Source of the DNA: Streptomyces sp. R302
GTDB taxonomy: Bacteria; Actinomycetota; Actinomycetes; Streptomycetales; Streptomycetaceae
Length of the DNA: 64,000 nt
NCBI RefSeq assembly: GCF_012927245.1
Contig: NZ_JABBGE010000001.1
Coordinates: forward strand, 1,145,513 to 1,209,512
Direction of reading: 5' to 3'
Positions 47,454 to 55,771 of this stretch are shown piece after piece (within the stretch, counting starts at the first letter, position 1; every line of letters starts with the position of its first letter). The position numbers were made by a program, and so were the translations under genes. Below the pieces are notes generated by a model. It ran no database searches. It saw only the letters and a list, made by a program, of their open reading frames with translations, and was not told where the DNA came from.

Positions 47454-48428
47454 GTGGGTGCAGTGGGTGGGAACTCTTTTACGACCGGGGACGTCGACGA
47501 GGCGCGTCAGGAACTCGACGCGCGCTACTACACGAGCCGGATGGACGTCGTCGACGAGCACCGCTCCTTCGCCGCCCGGTTCGACATCGTCGAGTTCGGG
47601 CCGCTCGTCATCGGCGACCTGAGCTGCGGCGCCGACGTCCGGATGAGCTTCGGCGAGCTCGGCGCGTACCACGTCAACGCGCCGCTCAGCGGCACCATGG
47701 AGATGCGCCAGGGCCACGGCCCCGCCGTGTACGCCTCCGCCCGCGACGCGCTGCTCCTCGACCCCGCCGGCGACACCTTCCTCGACCGGTGGAGCGGCGA
47801 CGGGCGGATCCTCTCCGTCAAGGTCGGCGCCGCCGAGCTGCGCGACCGCCTGGAGAGCCTCCTCGGCCGCCCGCCGCAGGGCGGCCTCGCCTTCCGGTCC
47901 GGCCTCGACATCTCGCGCGGCCCGGGCCTGAGCTGGGTGCGCTTCGCCCGCCGGGTCGCCGCCGAGGCGCTCGCCGGGGAGGGCCTCGCCCACCACGAAC
48001 TCGTCGCCCGCCCCCTCCAGGAGGCGCTGCTCAACGGCCTGCTCCTGGCCGCCGAGCACCCCTGGCGGGACGAGCTCGCCCACCCCGCCGGGCCGCGCCG
48101 CCCGGCCCCGGTCAAGCGGGCCATGGACGCGGTCCTGGAGCGCCCCGAGCACCCCTTCACCACCACCGAACTCGCCCTCCACGCGCGCGTGAGCGTCCGC
48201 CGCCTCCAGGAGTCCTTCCGGGAGTACGTCGGGATGTCGCCGATGGCGTACGTCCGCGAGGTCCGGCTCGAACGGGTCAGGGAGGAGCTGCGGGCGGCCG
48301 AACCGGACGAGGTGAGCGTCAGCGAGGTCGCCTGGCGCTGGGGCTTCGCCCACCAGGGCCGCTTCGCCGCGCGCTACCGCGAGCGCTTCGGCGAGTCCCC
48401 CTCCCGGACGCTGCGGACGGCCCCCTGA
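47454..48428 (+). CDS. AraC-family transcription regulator
   Basis: 324 residues. N-terminal AraC-binding-like cupin region (about 20-170, FGELGAYHVNAPLSGTMEMRQG); C-terminal double helix-turn-helix (about 220-320: FTTTELALHARVSVRRLQESFREYVGMSPMAYVREVRLERVREEL, then VSVSEVAWRWGFAHQGRFAARYRERFGESPSRTLR). Targets unknown; the nearest candidates are the small divergent gene and itself. GTG start 7 nt after TATCTT, with no ribosome-binding site. Confidence 0.9.
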   Translation: MGAVGGNSFTTGDVDEARQELDARYYTSRMDVVDEHRSFAARFDIVEFGPLVIGDLSCGADVRMSFGELGAYHVNAPLSGTMEMRQGHGPAVYASARDALLLDPAGDTFLDRWSGDGRILSVKVGAAELRDRLESLLGRPPQGGLAFRSGLDISRGPGLSWVRFARRVAAEALAGEGLAHHELVARPLQEALLNGLLLAAEHPWRDELAHPAGPRRPAPVKRAMDAVLERPEHPFTTTELALHARVSVRRLQESFREYVGMSPMAYVREVRLERVREELRAAEPDEVSVSEVAWRWGFAHQGRFAARYRERFGESPSRTLRTAP

Positions 48429-48739
48429 CGCGGTCCGGTGCGCCCCTGTGCCCCCGCGCGCACCCGTCGACCGCGCATTCCGGACAGAGGCCGCGTTAGG
48501 CGGCTCGCGGCGATCTTGGTGGCCGCCTACGGTGGATGCGTCCGGCGCTGCCAGCGCGCGCCGTCGAACCGGGCCCGGCCGGCTCCCCCGTATCACCGGC
48601 CGGGCCCGCGGCGCGCCTCGGGAGCACGCTGTCCCTCCGGGGCGCCGAGGAACGCGGCGATGCCGGATTCCCGCCTCTGGACAGCCTCTTCGACCCCTTC
48701 GTACGGTCGGCCCGCGGGGAGTCGCAGAAGGGCGGGTCG
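48429..48739. other. Spacer with a terminator-like hairpin
   Basis: No gene supported. CGGGCCCGGCCGG (48570-48582) and CCGGCCGGGCCCG (48596-48608) make a perfect 13-bp stem with 13-nt loop, probably ending the AraC transcript. Short arms TAGGCGGC and GCCGCCTA bracket about 48495-48535. The open frames here have no conserved features. Confidence 0.5.
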
Positions 48740-49120
48740 ATGGGTTACGCGGAGACGATGCGCCTCAGGGCGGGGCAGGCGGTACGGGAGATCGGCGCGG
48801 ACGACGACACCGACGACGAGATCCGGGACGACGTCCGGCGGGTGACGGGACGGGAGCTGCTGGACGACACCTCCGAGGAGGTGGCGGACGCGGTGCTGTG
48901 GTGGTGGCGGGAGGGGGACGGGGACCTGGTGTCCGAGCTGACGGACGAGGCGGGGCCGTTGGTGGAGGGCGGGTCGATCTGGGTCCTGACGCCGCGGCAG
49001 GGCAAGCCGGGGCACATCCCCGTCCTGGAGATGGCCGAACTCGCCGACGACGCGGGCCTCCGGGTACGCGTCGCAACCCCCCTCGGCAGCTGGACGGGCC
49101 ACGACCTGTACCGCCCCTGA
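48740..49120 (+). CDS. DUF3052-family protein
   Basis: 126 residues. Pattern matches actinobacterial DUF3052: an N-terminal RLRAGQAVREIGADDDTDDEIRDDVRRVTGREL, the aromatic-acidic core VADAVLWWWREGDGDLVSELTDEAGPLVEGGSIWVLTPRQGKPGHIP and a C-terminal TPLGSWTGHDLYRP. Function is not known. ATG 48740 is chosen since homologous similarity starts there and AGAAGGGCGG precedes it; an upstream frame from 48536 crosses the hairpin. Directly followed by the repeat block. Confidence 0.82.
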   Translation: MGYAETMRLRAGQAVREIGADDDTDDEIRDDVRRVTGRELLDDTSEEVADAVLWWWREGDGDLVSELTDEAGPLVEGGSIWVLTPRQGKPGHIPVLEMAELADDAGLRVRVATPLGSWTGHDLYRP

Positions 49121-49510
49121 AGCGCCGCCGCCGTTCCGTTGTGGGCGCACGCGCCGCGCCGCCGTTCCGTTGTGGGCAATCGTTCCGCTGGGGCGGTGCC
49201 CACCCGTCGCCGCCGCCGTTCCGTTGTGGGCATACGTTCCGCTGGGGCGGAACGGGTGGGCACAACGGAACGGCACCGTTAGCGGGTGCCTCCGCTTCCG
49301 GGCCTGAACCCGCACCCGTACGGAGCCGTACATCGGGTGCGGGTTCGGGCACGGGAAGCCGAGGCGCGGCAGGGGGCGCCGTCCCTGTGCCCACCCGTCC
49401 CGCCCTTGCGGGACGTATGCCCACAGGGACGCCGGGCGCGGGGCCTGCGGGTGGGCACCGCCCTGCGGGGACGTATGCCCACAGGGGTGGCGGGCGCGGG
49501 GCCTGCGGGG
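49121..49510. repeat. Repeat-rich spacer with two repeat families
   Basis: Family 1: GCCGCCGTTCCGTTGTGGGC occurs exactly three times (49127-49146, 49158-49177, 49212-49231), the last two followed by CGTTCCGCTGGGGCGG (49181-49196, 49235-49250). Family 2: a 58-nt period, with GGACGTATGCCCACAGGG at 49411-49428 and 49469-49486 and CGGGCGCGGGGCCTGCGGG at 49433-49451 and 49491-49509. No gene is supported. It separates DUF3052 from the convergent dehydrogenase gene. Confidence 0.8.
49216..49273. repeat. Nested palindrome, the complete family-1 element
   Basis: Outer stem CCGTTCCGTTGTG (49216-49228) with CACAACGGAACGG (49261-49273), 13 bp; inner stem GTTCCGC (49236-49242) with GCGGAAC (49247-49253), loop TGGG. 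The two upstream copies are left-half fragments. Looks like a mobile palindromic unit (REP/MITE-like) and can also terminate transcription. Confidence 0.65.
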
Positions 49511-50290
49511 TCAGGGGGCGGTGAAGGTGCCGCCGAGGTAGTCGTCTTCCGGGGTGGGGAGGTGGGTCGAGAGGAGGCGGGGGGCGTGGGGTTCGGAGTC
49601 GTCTTCGGGGGTGTAGCCGAGGGCACGGGCGGGCGCCAGGTCCCACCATCCGCGGGTGTTGGCCGAGGAGCCGTACACCACCGTGTGCCCGACGGACTCC
49701 GCCGTGAGCGCCGCGTGCAGCAGGCGCGCGCAGTCCGCGGGGCTGAGCCAGAGGGACAGCATGCGGACCGTCGTCGGCTCGGGGAAGCAGGAGCCGATGC
49801 GTACCGAGACCGTCTCGATGCCGTGCCGGTCCCAGTACAGCTGCGCCAGGTCCTCGCCGAAGCACTTGGAGAGGCCGTAGTAGGTGTCGGGCCGGTGCGG
49901 GGTGGTGACCGGGACCAGGGGTTCGCCGTCGCGCGGTCGGCGGGTGAAGCCGACGGCGTGGTTGCTGGAGGCGAAGACGACGCGGCGGACGCCCTCCTCG
50001 CGGGCCGCCTCGTAGAGCCGGTGGAGGCCGGTGACGTTCGCCGCGACGATCGCGTCGAAGTCGGCCTCCACGGAGATGCCCGCGAGGTGCACGATCGCGT
50101 CCACCCCGCGCACCGCCTCCCGTACCGCCTTCCGGTCGGCGAGGTCGGCGACGGTCGCGTCCGGCGCGTCGGGCACGGGCGCGACGTCGAGGAGGCGGAG
50201 CTCGTAGCCGTACTCCGGGAGCAGGCCCCGCATGAGGGTGCCGACGCCGCCGGCGGCACCGGTGAGCAGAAGGGTGCGGGGTGCGGGCAT
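49511..50290 (-). CDS. NAD-dependent epimerase/dehydratase-family, uronate-dehydrogenase-like
   Basis: 259 residues, extended-type short-chain dehydrogenase. Nucleotide loop LLTGAAGGVGTLMR (about 8-21), DVAPVPDA after strand 2, IVHLAGISVE, catalytic YxxxK in DTYYGLSKCFGED (about 133-145), VSVRIGSCFPEP. The order and the SSNHAVGF motif match bacterial uronate dehydrogenases, which oxidise glucuronate or galacturonate to the lactone. ATG 50290 has GAGGAG 8 nt upstream. Divergent from the next gene with mirrored promoters and shared 18-bp motifs. Alternative: another sugar-nucleotide dehydrogenase. Confidence 0.85.
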   Translation of the reverse strand: MPAPRTLLLTGAAGGVGTLMRGLLPEYGYELRLLDVAPVPDAPDATVADLADRKAVREAVRGVDAIVHLAGISVEADFDAIVAANVTGLHRLYEAAREEGVRRVVFASSNHAVGFTRRPRDGEPLVPVTTPHRPDTYYGLSKCFGEDLAQLYWDRHGIETVSVRIGSCFPEPTTVRMLSLWLSPADCARLLHAALTAESVGHTVVYGSSANTRGWWDLAPARALGYTPEDDSEPHAPRLLSTHLPTPEDDYLGGTFTAP

Positions 50291-50319
50291 CGGTGGTACT
50301 CCTCGGCCGGAAGGGTCGC

Positions 50320-50366
50320 GCATTCATGGACGTGGACACGCTAGGGAGGGGGTGAGGGGGCGTCAA
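50320..50366 (-). promoter_or_regulatory. Promoter and operator-like motif of the dehydrogenase gene
   Basis: On the minus strand TTGACG (50366-50361), exactly 17 nt, TAGCGT (50343-50338). Immediately downstream, 50337-50320 carries a degenerate copy of the 18-bp motif (plus strand CATTCATGGACGTGGACA), 14 of 18 identical to the motif of the divergent promoter. Confidence 0.7.
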
Positions 50367-50393
50367 GATGCGGTCCTGCGGGGGTTTCAGGGC

Positions 50394-50448
50394 TTGACCG
50401 GGGCCTTGTGCGCGGTTAGCGTTCGCGGGGCGTTCATGGATGTGAACG
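50394..50448 (+). promoter_or_regulatory. Promoter and operator of the divergent gene
   Basis: TTGACC (50394-50399), 17 nt, TAGCGT (50417-50422). Start of transcription would be near 50429. The palindrome CGTTCATGGATGTGAACG (50431-50448) follows at once, ideally placed to block elongation or open complex. Confidence 0.75.
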
Positions 50449-50485
50449 TATGAGCCGCCGTGTGACGCGTACCCTCGGAGCGCCC

Positions 50486-51718
50486 GTGACCAGCCCCGCC
50501 CGCCCCCGTACGGGAGCCTTCCTGTATCCCTGGGACGTCGACGGCGACCCCGCCGCCCCCGCGCTCCTCGCCGGGCTCGGCGTGCGCCAGGTGACGCTGG
50601 CCGCCGCGTACCACTCCACCCGGGCGCTCAGCCCCCGCCACCCGGCCCGGCGGGTCGTCGCCGCCGAGCACGCCGCCGTGCTCTACCCGCCGGACCCGGC
50701 GCGCTGGGCCGGCCGCCGGCTCGCCCCGTACCCGGCGGGCGGCTGGGCTCCGGGCGACGCCTGGGCGCGGGCCGCGGAGGCGCTCGACGGCACCGGTCTC
50801 GACGTGCACAGCTGGGTCGTCCTCGCCCACAACTCCCGGCTCGGCGCCGACCATCCGGACACCTCCGTCGTCAACGCCCACGGCGACCGCTACCCGTGGG
50901 CCCCCTGCATCGCCCACCCCGAGGTCCGGGCCCTGCTCGTCGACCTCGCCGCCGAGGCCGCCGTCCGCCCCGGCGCGACCGGCACCGAGCTGGAGTCCTG
51001 CGGCTGGTACGGCTACGCCCATCTGCACGCCCACGACAAGACCGGCGGCGTCCCGCTCGACGACCGCGCCCAGTCGCTGCTGTCGCTCTGCTTCTGCCCG
51101 CACTGCCGGCGGGGGTACGCGGACGGGGGCGCCGACCCGGACGCGCTGGCCGCCGCCGTCCGCACCGCCCTCGCGCCCGTCTGGACCGGCACCGGGCCCG
51201 CCGGGGAGCTCGGCGAGCTCGCCGAGCCCGTCCTCGCATGGCGTACCGCGACCGCCCGCTCCTTCCAGGAGGCGGCCGTCGCCGCCGTACGGGCCGCCGC
51301 CCCGCCCGGCTTCCGGATCCTGCTGCACGCCGACCCGGACCCGTACCGCTGCGGCGCGGACGCCGGCACCGACCCGGCGCACGTCCTCGGCCTCGCCGAC
51401 GGCGTGGTGGCCCGGCCCGGCCGGCTCGCCGCCTTCGCCGCCCACCGGCCGCCCGGCGGCACCGTCGCCGCCAACCTCTCCGTCGTCGCCGGCATGGGCG
51501 GCGCCCCCGGCCGGCTCGCCGAGGACGCCCGCCGGGCCCTCGCCGACGGCGCCACCGAACTCCGCCTCTACCACGCGGGCCTGGCCTCCGACGCCGACCT
51601 GGCGGCGGTCCGCACCGCCTTGGCCGAGCTCGGTCAGGCCGTGTCTTCCGGATCATGCCGGGCTCGCGGCGCCTGGCACCGCGAGCTGATCCGACCTGAT
51701 CCGAAAGGCACGGCCTAG
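50486..51718 (+). CDS. Unrecognised TIM-barrel-like protein
   Basis: 410 residues from GTG 50486 (GGAG 5 nt upstream); a longer start at ATG 50450 would abut the operator. Not recognised by name. Features suggest a glycoside-hydrolase-like barrel: TGAFLYPWDVDGD at the start, VHSWVVLAHNSRLG, ELESCGWYGYAHLHAHDKTGG, a CFCPHCRRGY Cys cluster (about 210), FRILLHADPDPYRCG and TELRLYHAGLASD. No signal peptide. Paired head to head with the uronate-dehydrogenase-like gene, so sugar-acid use is a guess. Its last 27 or so residues are encoded by a dispersed inverted repeat (51636-51716). Confidence 0.72.
   Translation: MTSPARPRTGAFLYPWDVDGDPAAPALLAGLGVRQVTLAAAYHSTRALSPRHPARRVVAAEHAAVLYPPDPARWAGRRLAPYPAGGWAPGDAWARAAEALDGTGLDVHSWVVLAHNSRLGADHPDTSVVNAHGDRYPWAPCIAHPEVRALLVDLAAEAAVRPGATGTELESCGWYGYAHLHAHDKTGGVPLDDRAQSLLSLCFCPHCRRGYADGGADPDALAAAVRTALAPVWTGTGPAGELGELAEPVLAWRTATARSFQEAAVAAVRAAAPPGFRILLHADPDPYRCGADAGTDPAHVLGLADGVVARPGRLAAFAAHRPPGGTVAANLSVVAGMGGAPGRLAEDARRALADGATELRLYHAGLASDADLAAVRTALAELGQAVSSGSCRARGAWHRELIRPDPKGTA
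51636..51716. repeat. Dispersed inverted repeat forming a gene's 3' end, copy 1
   Basis: Left arm AGGCCGTGTCTTCCGGATCA (51636-51655), right arm TGATCCGAAAGGCACGGCCT (51697-51716): 18 of 20 positions pair. The right arm runs into the TAG stop of the plus gene and overlaps the convergent deaminase gene's stop. The left arm is the exact reverse complement of the right arm of copy 2 at 58096-58115. Confidence 0.78.
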
Positions 51719-52920
51719 CCGACCAGGCGGCCGTCCCTGGCCACCACCCGGCCCGCGCGGACCACCAGGTCGCGGCGCGGCAGGTCCACCACGACCTGCG
51801 GCAGGCACTCGCCCTCGACCAGCATGAAGTCGGCCGGGGAGCCGGGGCGCAGATCGGCGGCCGGCAGGCCCAGGAGCGCGGCGCCGCCGTGCGAGGCGAG
51901 CGCGAAGCAGGCTTCGAGCTCCTCGTCGAGCCGGGCGTCCAGGGCCCAGCCGGCCAGCCAGGCGCGGTGCAGCATGTCGGCGTCGCCGTACGGGCTCCAG
52001 CTGTCGCGGACGCCGTCCGAGCCGAGGCCGACCGTCACCCCGCGCTCGGCGAGCCGCCGGAACGGCAGGATCGTCGTCTCGCCCAGGGCGACCGTGGTCA
52101 GCGCGACGCCGGACTCCGCGAGCAGGTCGGCCAGTTCGTCGAGCTCCCGGCCTTCGAGGCCCGCCACCGCGAAGGCGTGTGCCACCGCCACCCTGCCGTG
52201 CAGCCCGGCCGCGCGGGTGCGGGCGGCGATGTCCCGGATCACGGCGAGGCCCGGCTCGCCCCGGTCGTGGAGGTGGATGTCGAGCCCCAGGCCGTGCTTC
52301 TCGGCGAGGCCGAAGACCAGGCCCAGCTGGTCGCCGTCCCGGCCGCCGGAGGCGTCGAATCCGGTCGGGTCGATGCCGCCCAGATGGCTGACCAGACCGC
52401 TCGCCGCCGCCTCGGCGAGCAACTCCGCCGCGCCCGGTTCGCGGACCACGCCGTGCTGCGGGAAGGCGACCAGCTCGACGTCGACGATCCCGGCCAGCCT
52501 CGCGGCGGCGTCGGCGATGCCCTCGATGCCGGCGAGGCCGTAGGCGGGGGCCACGTCCGCGTGGGCCCGCATGGCGCGGGTGCCCCGCGCCGCCGCGTGG
52601 GACATCAGGCGCAGCGCCCGCTCGCCCACCGGCGTGGGCAGCGAGCGGGCGAGTTCCACGTCCCCGGCGACGTACTCGGCGATGCCGGCGGCGGGGCGGC
52701 GGCGGTGCCAGGGCTCGCCCCAGGAGGTCTTGTCCGGGTGGATGTGCGCGTCGACCAGGGTCGGCAGGGCGAGCCGCCCGCCGCCGTCGACCCGCTCGAC
52801 GACCGCCCCTTCGGGGACCTCCGCGACGAGCACCCCGTCGACGGCGATCAGCTCGCCGGCCGGCCCGCCGAAGGGCCGTACGCCGTGGAAGAGGGTCGCG
52901 GTGCGGGGCGTGGGGCTCAC
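51715..52920 (-). CDS. Cytosine-deaminase-like amidohydrolase
   Basis: 401 residues. Amidohydrolase-family barrel: metal pair in TLVDAHIHPDKTSW (about 55-61), HADVAPAYGLAGI, LDIHLHDRGEPG (metal His), VAVAHAFAVAGLEG and the final Asp in VGLGSDGVRDSWSPYGDADML, which resembles CodA's terminal motif. Deamination of cytosine, isoguanine or a pyrimidine-like substrate is likely; exact substrate unproven. GTG 52920 is chosen because AAGGAGA lies just upstream. Converges on the preceding gene with a 4-nt overlap. A GntR-type palindrome sits at its promoter. Confidence 0.85.
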   Translation of the reverse strand: MSPTPRTATLFHGVRPFGGPAGELIAVDGVLVAEVPEGAVVERVDGGGRLALPTLVDAHIHPDKTSWGEPWHRRRPAAGIAEYVAGDVELARSLPTPVGERALRLMSHAAARGTRAMRAHADVAPAYGLAGIEGIADAAARLAGIVDVELVAFPQHGVVREPGAAELLAEAAASGLVSHLGGIDPTGFDASGGRDGDQLGLVFGLAEKHGLGLDIHLHDRGEPGLAVIRDIAARTRAAGLHGRVAVAHAFAVAGLEGRELDELADLLAESGVALTTVALGETTILPFRRLAERGVTVGLGSDGVRDSWSPYGDADMLHRAWLAGWALDARLDEELEACFALASHGGAALLGLPAADLRPGSPADFMLVEGECLPQVVVDLPRRDLVVRAGRVVARDGRLVG

Positions 52921-52953
52921 GGGGGTCTCCTTCGGGCTCGGACACAACCCGTT

Positions 52954-52963
52954 TGGTATACCA
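52954..52963. promoter_or_regulatory. GntR-type palindrome before the deaminase gene
   Basis: TGGTATACCA is a perfect palindrome of the TNGTATACNA kind used by FCD-type GntR regulators. On the minus strand it could double as a -10 region (TATACC). The start codon is 34 nt downstream. No matching regulator lies beside it. Confidence 0.45.
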
Positions 52964-52993
52964 TGGGGCTGTCTTTCGGCGCGGCCCGCCCCG

Positions 52994-55771
52994 TCACCAG
53001 GCCAGCTTCTCCAGCGCGTCCAGGTCCAGGGGCGCCGACGGCGCGGGCCCGGGACCGGCGACGTCCGGGCCGCCGTCCCCGCCGACCCGCAGCTCCGCCC
53101 AGATCGTCTTGCCGCGCCGCCCGTACCGTGTGCCCCACCGCTCGGCGAACCGCGCCACCAGATACAGCCCGCGGCCGCCCTCGTCCGTGTCCGCCGCGTG
53201 CCGCAGATGCGGCGAGGTGCTGCTGCCGTCCGACACCTCGCACACCAGCGTCCGGTCGTACAGCAGCCGCACCCGCACCGGTTCCACCCCGTACCGCACC
53301 GCGTTGGTGACCAGCTCGCTGAGGATCAGCTCCACCGCGAAGACCGCCTCGTCGAGGCCCCACTCCGCCAGCTTGGCCGCCGCCGCGTTCCGCACCGGCG
53401 ACACCGCCGCCGGGTCCCGGGCGACCTCCCACTCCGCGATCCGGTCCGCCGGCAGCCGCCGGGTCCTGGCCACGAGCAGCGCGATGTCGTCCCGGGGCGT
53501 CGGCGACAGCAGGTTCGCGAGCACGTCCGCGCAGATCTGCTCGGGGCTCCGGGCCGGCCGCTCCAGGGTCCGGCGCAGCAGCCGCAGCCCCGTCCCCACG
53601 TCCCGCCCCCGGTCCTCCAGGAGCCCGTCCGTGAACAGCACCAGGTTGCTGCCCTCCGCGAGCCGCAGCTCCGTCGACTCGAACGGCACGTCCCCGAGCC
53701 CGAGCCCCAGCGGCAGCCCCGGCGCCAGCGGCGGGAACTCCACCCGCCCCTCCGCGTCCACCACCGCGGGCCCCGGATGGCCGGCGCTCGCCACCGTGCA
53801 CACCCCGGACGCCGAGTCGTAGATCGCGTACAGACAGGTCGCGCCGGTGATGGTCTCCTGCCCCCGCCCCCGTCCGCCGTCGCCTCCCGGGGCCGGCTCG
53901 CCCTCCTCGTCGATCCGCCCGGTCAGCTCGTCCAGATGGCCGAGGATCTCCTCCGGCGGCACGTCGAGCGTCGAGAAGTTGTGCACCGCCGTCCGCAGCC
54001 GGCCCATCGTCGCCGCCGCGTGCAGCCCGTGCCCCACCACGTCGCCCACCACGAGCGCCACCCGCGCCCCCGGCAGCGGGATCACGTCGAACCAGTCGCC
54101 GCCCACCCCCGCCTTCGCGGGCAGGTAGCGGTACGACACCTCCACCGCGTTCTGCTCGGGCAGCACCCTCGGCAGCAGGCTCCGCTGGAGCGTCACCGCC
54201 ATCGCGTGCTCCCGGGTGAACCGCCGGGCGTTGTCGATTGCCACCGCCGCCCGCGCCGCCAGCTCCTCCGCGAACTCCAGGTCCTCCTCCCCGAACGGCT
54301 CCGCCGTGTCCGCCCGCCAGAAGTTCGCCATCCCCAGGGTCACGTCCCGGGCCAGGAGCGGCACCGTGAGCAGCGAGTGCATCCCGTACGCCAGCGCCCG
54401 GGCCGCCCCCTCCGGGTCCTGCGCCCGCCAGCCGTCCGCCGCCGCCAGCTCCGCCTGCACCACCGCGTGCCCCTCGGCGAGCGCCGTCGCCATCGGCGTG
54501 CTCGGCACGTGGAAGCGGATCACCTCGCCGACCGGCTGCAGCGGCTGCTCCTCCCGTACGCCGCTCAGCGCGGTCCTGCGCATCTCCGCCAGCGTCGCGT
54601 CCTGCGGCGGCTCCTCGCCCCGCAGTACCGGTTCGAGCAGCTCCACCGTGGCGAAGTCCGCGAAGCGCGGCACCGCGACCTCCGCCAGCTCCTCCGCGGT
54701 CCTCACCACCTCCAGCGTCGTCCCGATCCGCACCCCCGCCTCGTACAGCAGCTGGAGCCGGCCCCTGGCCACCGCCGCCCGACCGGAGAGCGCGGCCAGC
54801 TCGGTGGTGTCCCGCATCGTCATCACGCTGCCCACGCCGGAGCCGTCCGGGGCGGTGGGCCGCACGCTGACCGCGAGCAGCCGGTCGCCCGCCCGGTGCA
54901 CCTCGTCCGTCGCGGTCCGCCCGGACTCCAGGAGCTCGACCGTACGGGGATCGAGCCCGAGCTCGGAGACCGGGCGCCGCTCGGCGTCCGCCGGCAGGCC
55001 GAGGAGCCGCCGCGCCTCGTCGTTGGCGAGCAGCAGCCGCCGGTCCGCGCCGACGATCAGCACGCCCTCGCGGACCGCGTGCAGCACCGCCTCGTGGTGC
55101 TCCTTCATCCGGGTCATCTCGCTCGGGCCCAGGCCGTGCGTCTGGCGCCGCAGCCGCCGCGACACCAGCGCCGCGCCGCCCACCGCGAGCAGCAGCGCGC
55201 CGCCGCCCGCCGCGAGGAGGACCACGAGGCGGCCCTGGACCACCTCGCTGATCGACTGCACCTCGATGCCGCTCGTCACCATGCCGACGATCCGGCCGTC
55301 GTCGGCGACCACCGGCACCACGGCCCGCACGGCGTCGGTCGGCGAGCCGCGGAAGGTCTCCGTGAACGACTCGCCGTCCTCCACCGCCCGCGACAGGTCG
55401 CCGGTCGCCCGCTCGCCGATCAGCTCCGGCACGGCGTCCGTGTACCGCACCCCGTCCCGGCCGAGGACCGCGACGAAGTCCACCCCGGTCGCCACCCGGG
55501 TCTGCTCCGCCCGTTTCTGGAGCGCCGCCGTCGGGTCCGGCGAGGTCAGCGCCGCGTCCACGCCGGGCGCCTTCGCGAAGGCCTCCGCCACCGCGAGCGA
55601 CCGCGTCCGGGCGTCCCGCAGCACGTCGCCGCGGGCCTGCTGGAAGGTGACGAGCACCGCCGCCACGATCACCAGGAGGGCGATCAGCGCCTCCAGGGCG
55701 AGGACCTGCCCGGCGACGCTCCGCAGCCCGGAGCCGTGCCCCGGGCGCGCACCGTCCCGGCGGGCCGTCAT
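52994..55771 (-). CDS. Membrane sensor SpoIIE phosphatase with PAS, GAF and ATPase domains
   Basis: 925 residues. Two membrane helices (about 24-44 and 180-203) enclose an extracellular sCache-like sensor (AKAPGVDAALTSPDP ... GVDFVAVLGRDGVRYTDAVPELIG). Then PAS (about 225-335), GAF (about 345-530), SpoIIE/PP2C phosphatase (about 545-755; metal Asp in GGDWFDVIPLPG, GDVVGHG, FTDGLLEDRG, DDIALLVA) and a C-terminal HATPase_c anti-sigma-like kinase (about 795-905: ELILSELVTNAVRYG, DEGGRGLYLVARFAERWG). It joins phosphatase and kinase in one chain, so may switch an anti-anti-sigma factor. ATG overlaps the upstream gene's stop. The far longer open frame continuing to 58906 is an artefact. Confidence 0.92.
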   Translation of the reverse strand: MTARRDGARPGHGSGLRSVAGQVLALEALIALLVIVAAVLVTFQQARGDVLRDARTRSLAVAEAFAKAPGVDAALTSPDPTAALQKRAEQTRVATGVDFVAVLGRDGVRYTDAVPELIGERATGDLSRAVEDGESFTETFRGSPTDAVRAVVPVVADDGRIVGMVTSGIEVQSISEVVQGRLVVLLAAGGGALLLAVGGAALVSRRLRRQTHGLGPSEMTRMKEHHEAVLHAVREGVLIVGADRRLLLANDEARRLLGLPADAERRPVSELGLDPRTVELLESGRTATDEVHRAGDRLLAVSVRPTAPDGSGVGSVMTMRDTTELAALSGRAAVARGRLQLLYEAGVRIGTTLEVVRTAEELAEVAVPRFADFATVELLEPVLRGEEPPQDATLAEMRRTALSGVREEQPLQPVGEVIRFHVPSTPMATALAEGHAVVQAELAAADGWRAQDPEGAARALAYGMHSLLTVPLLARDVTLGMANFWRADTAEPFGEEDLEFAEELAARAAVAIDNARRFTREHAMAVTLQRSLLPRVLPEQNAVEVSYRYLPAKAGVGGDWFDVIPLPGARVALVVGDVVGHGLHAAATMGRLRTAVHNFSTLDVPPEEILGHLDELTGRIDEEGEPAPGGDGGRGRGQETITGATCLYAIYDSASGVCTVASAGHPGPAVVDAEGRVEFPPLAPGLPLGLGLGDVPFESTELRLAEGSNLVLFTDGLLEDRGRDVGTGLRLLRRTLERPARSPEQICADVLANLLSPTPRDDIALLVARTRRLPADRIAEWEVARDPAAVSPVRNAAAAKLAEWGLDEAVFAVELILSELVTNAVRYGVEPVRVRLLYDRTLVCEVSDGSSTSPHLRHAADTDEGGRGLYLVARFAERWGTRYGRRGKTIWAELRVGGDGGPDVAGPGPAPSAPLDLDALEKLAW

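Noticed and set aside
48448..49524. 358-codon plus frame over DUF3052 and the repeat island
   Set aside because: Composed of repeat translations (FRCGQSFRWGG) and shadow of the DUF3052 gene.
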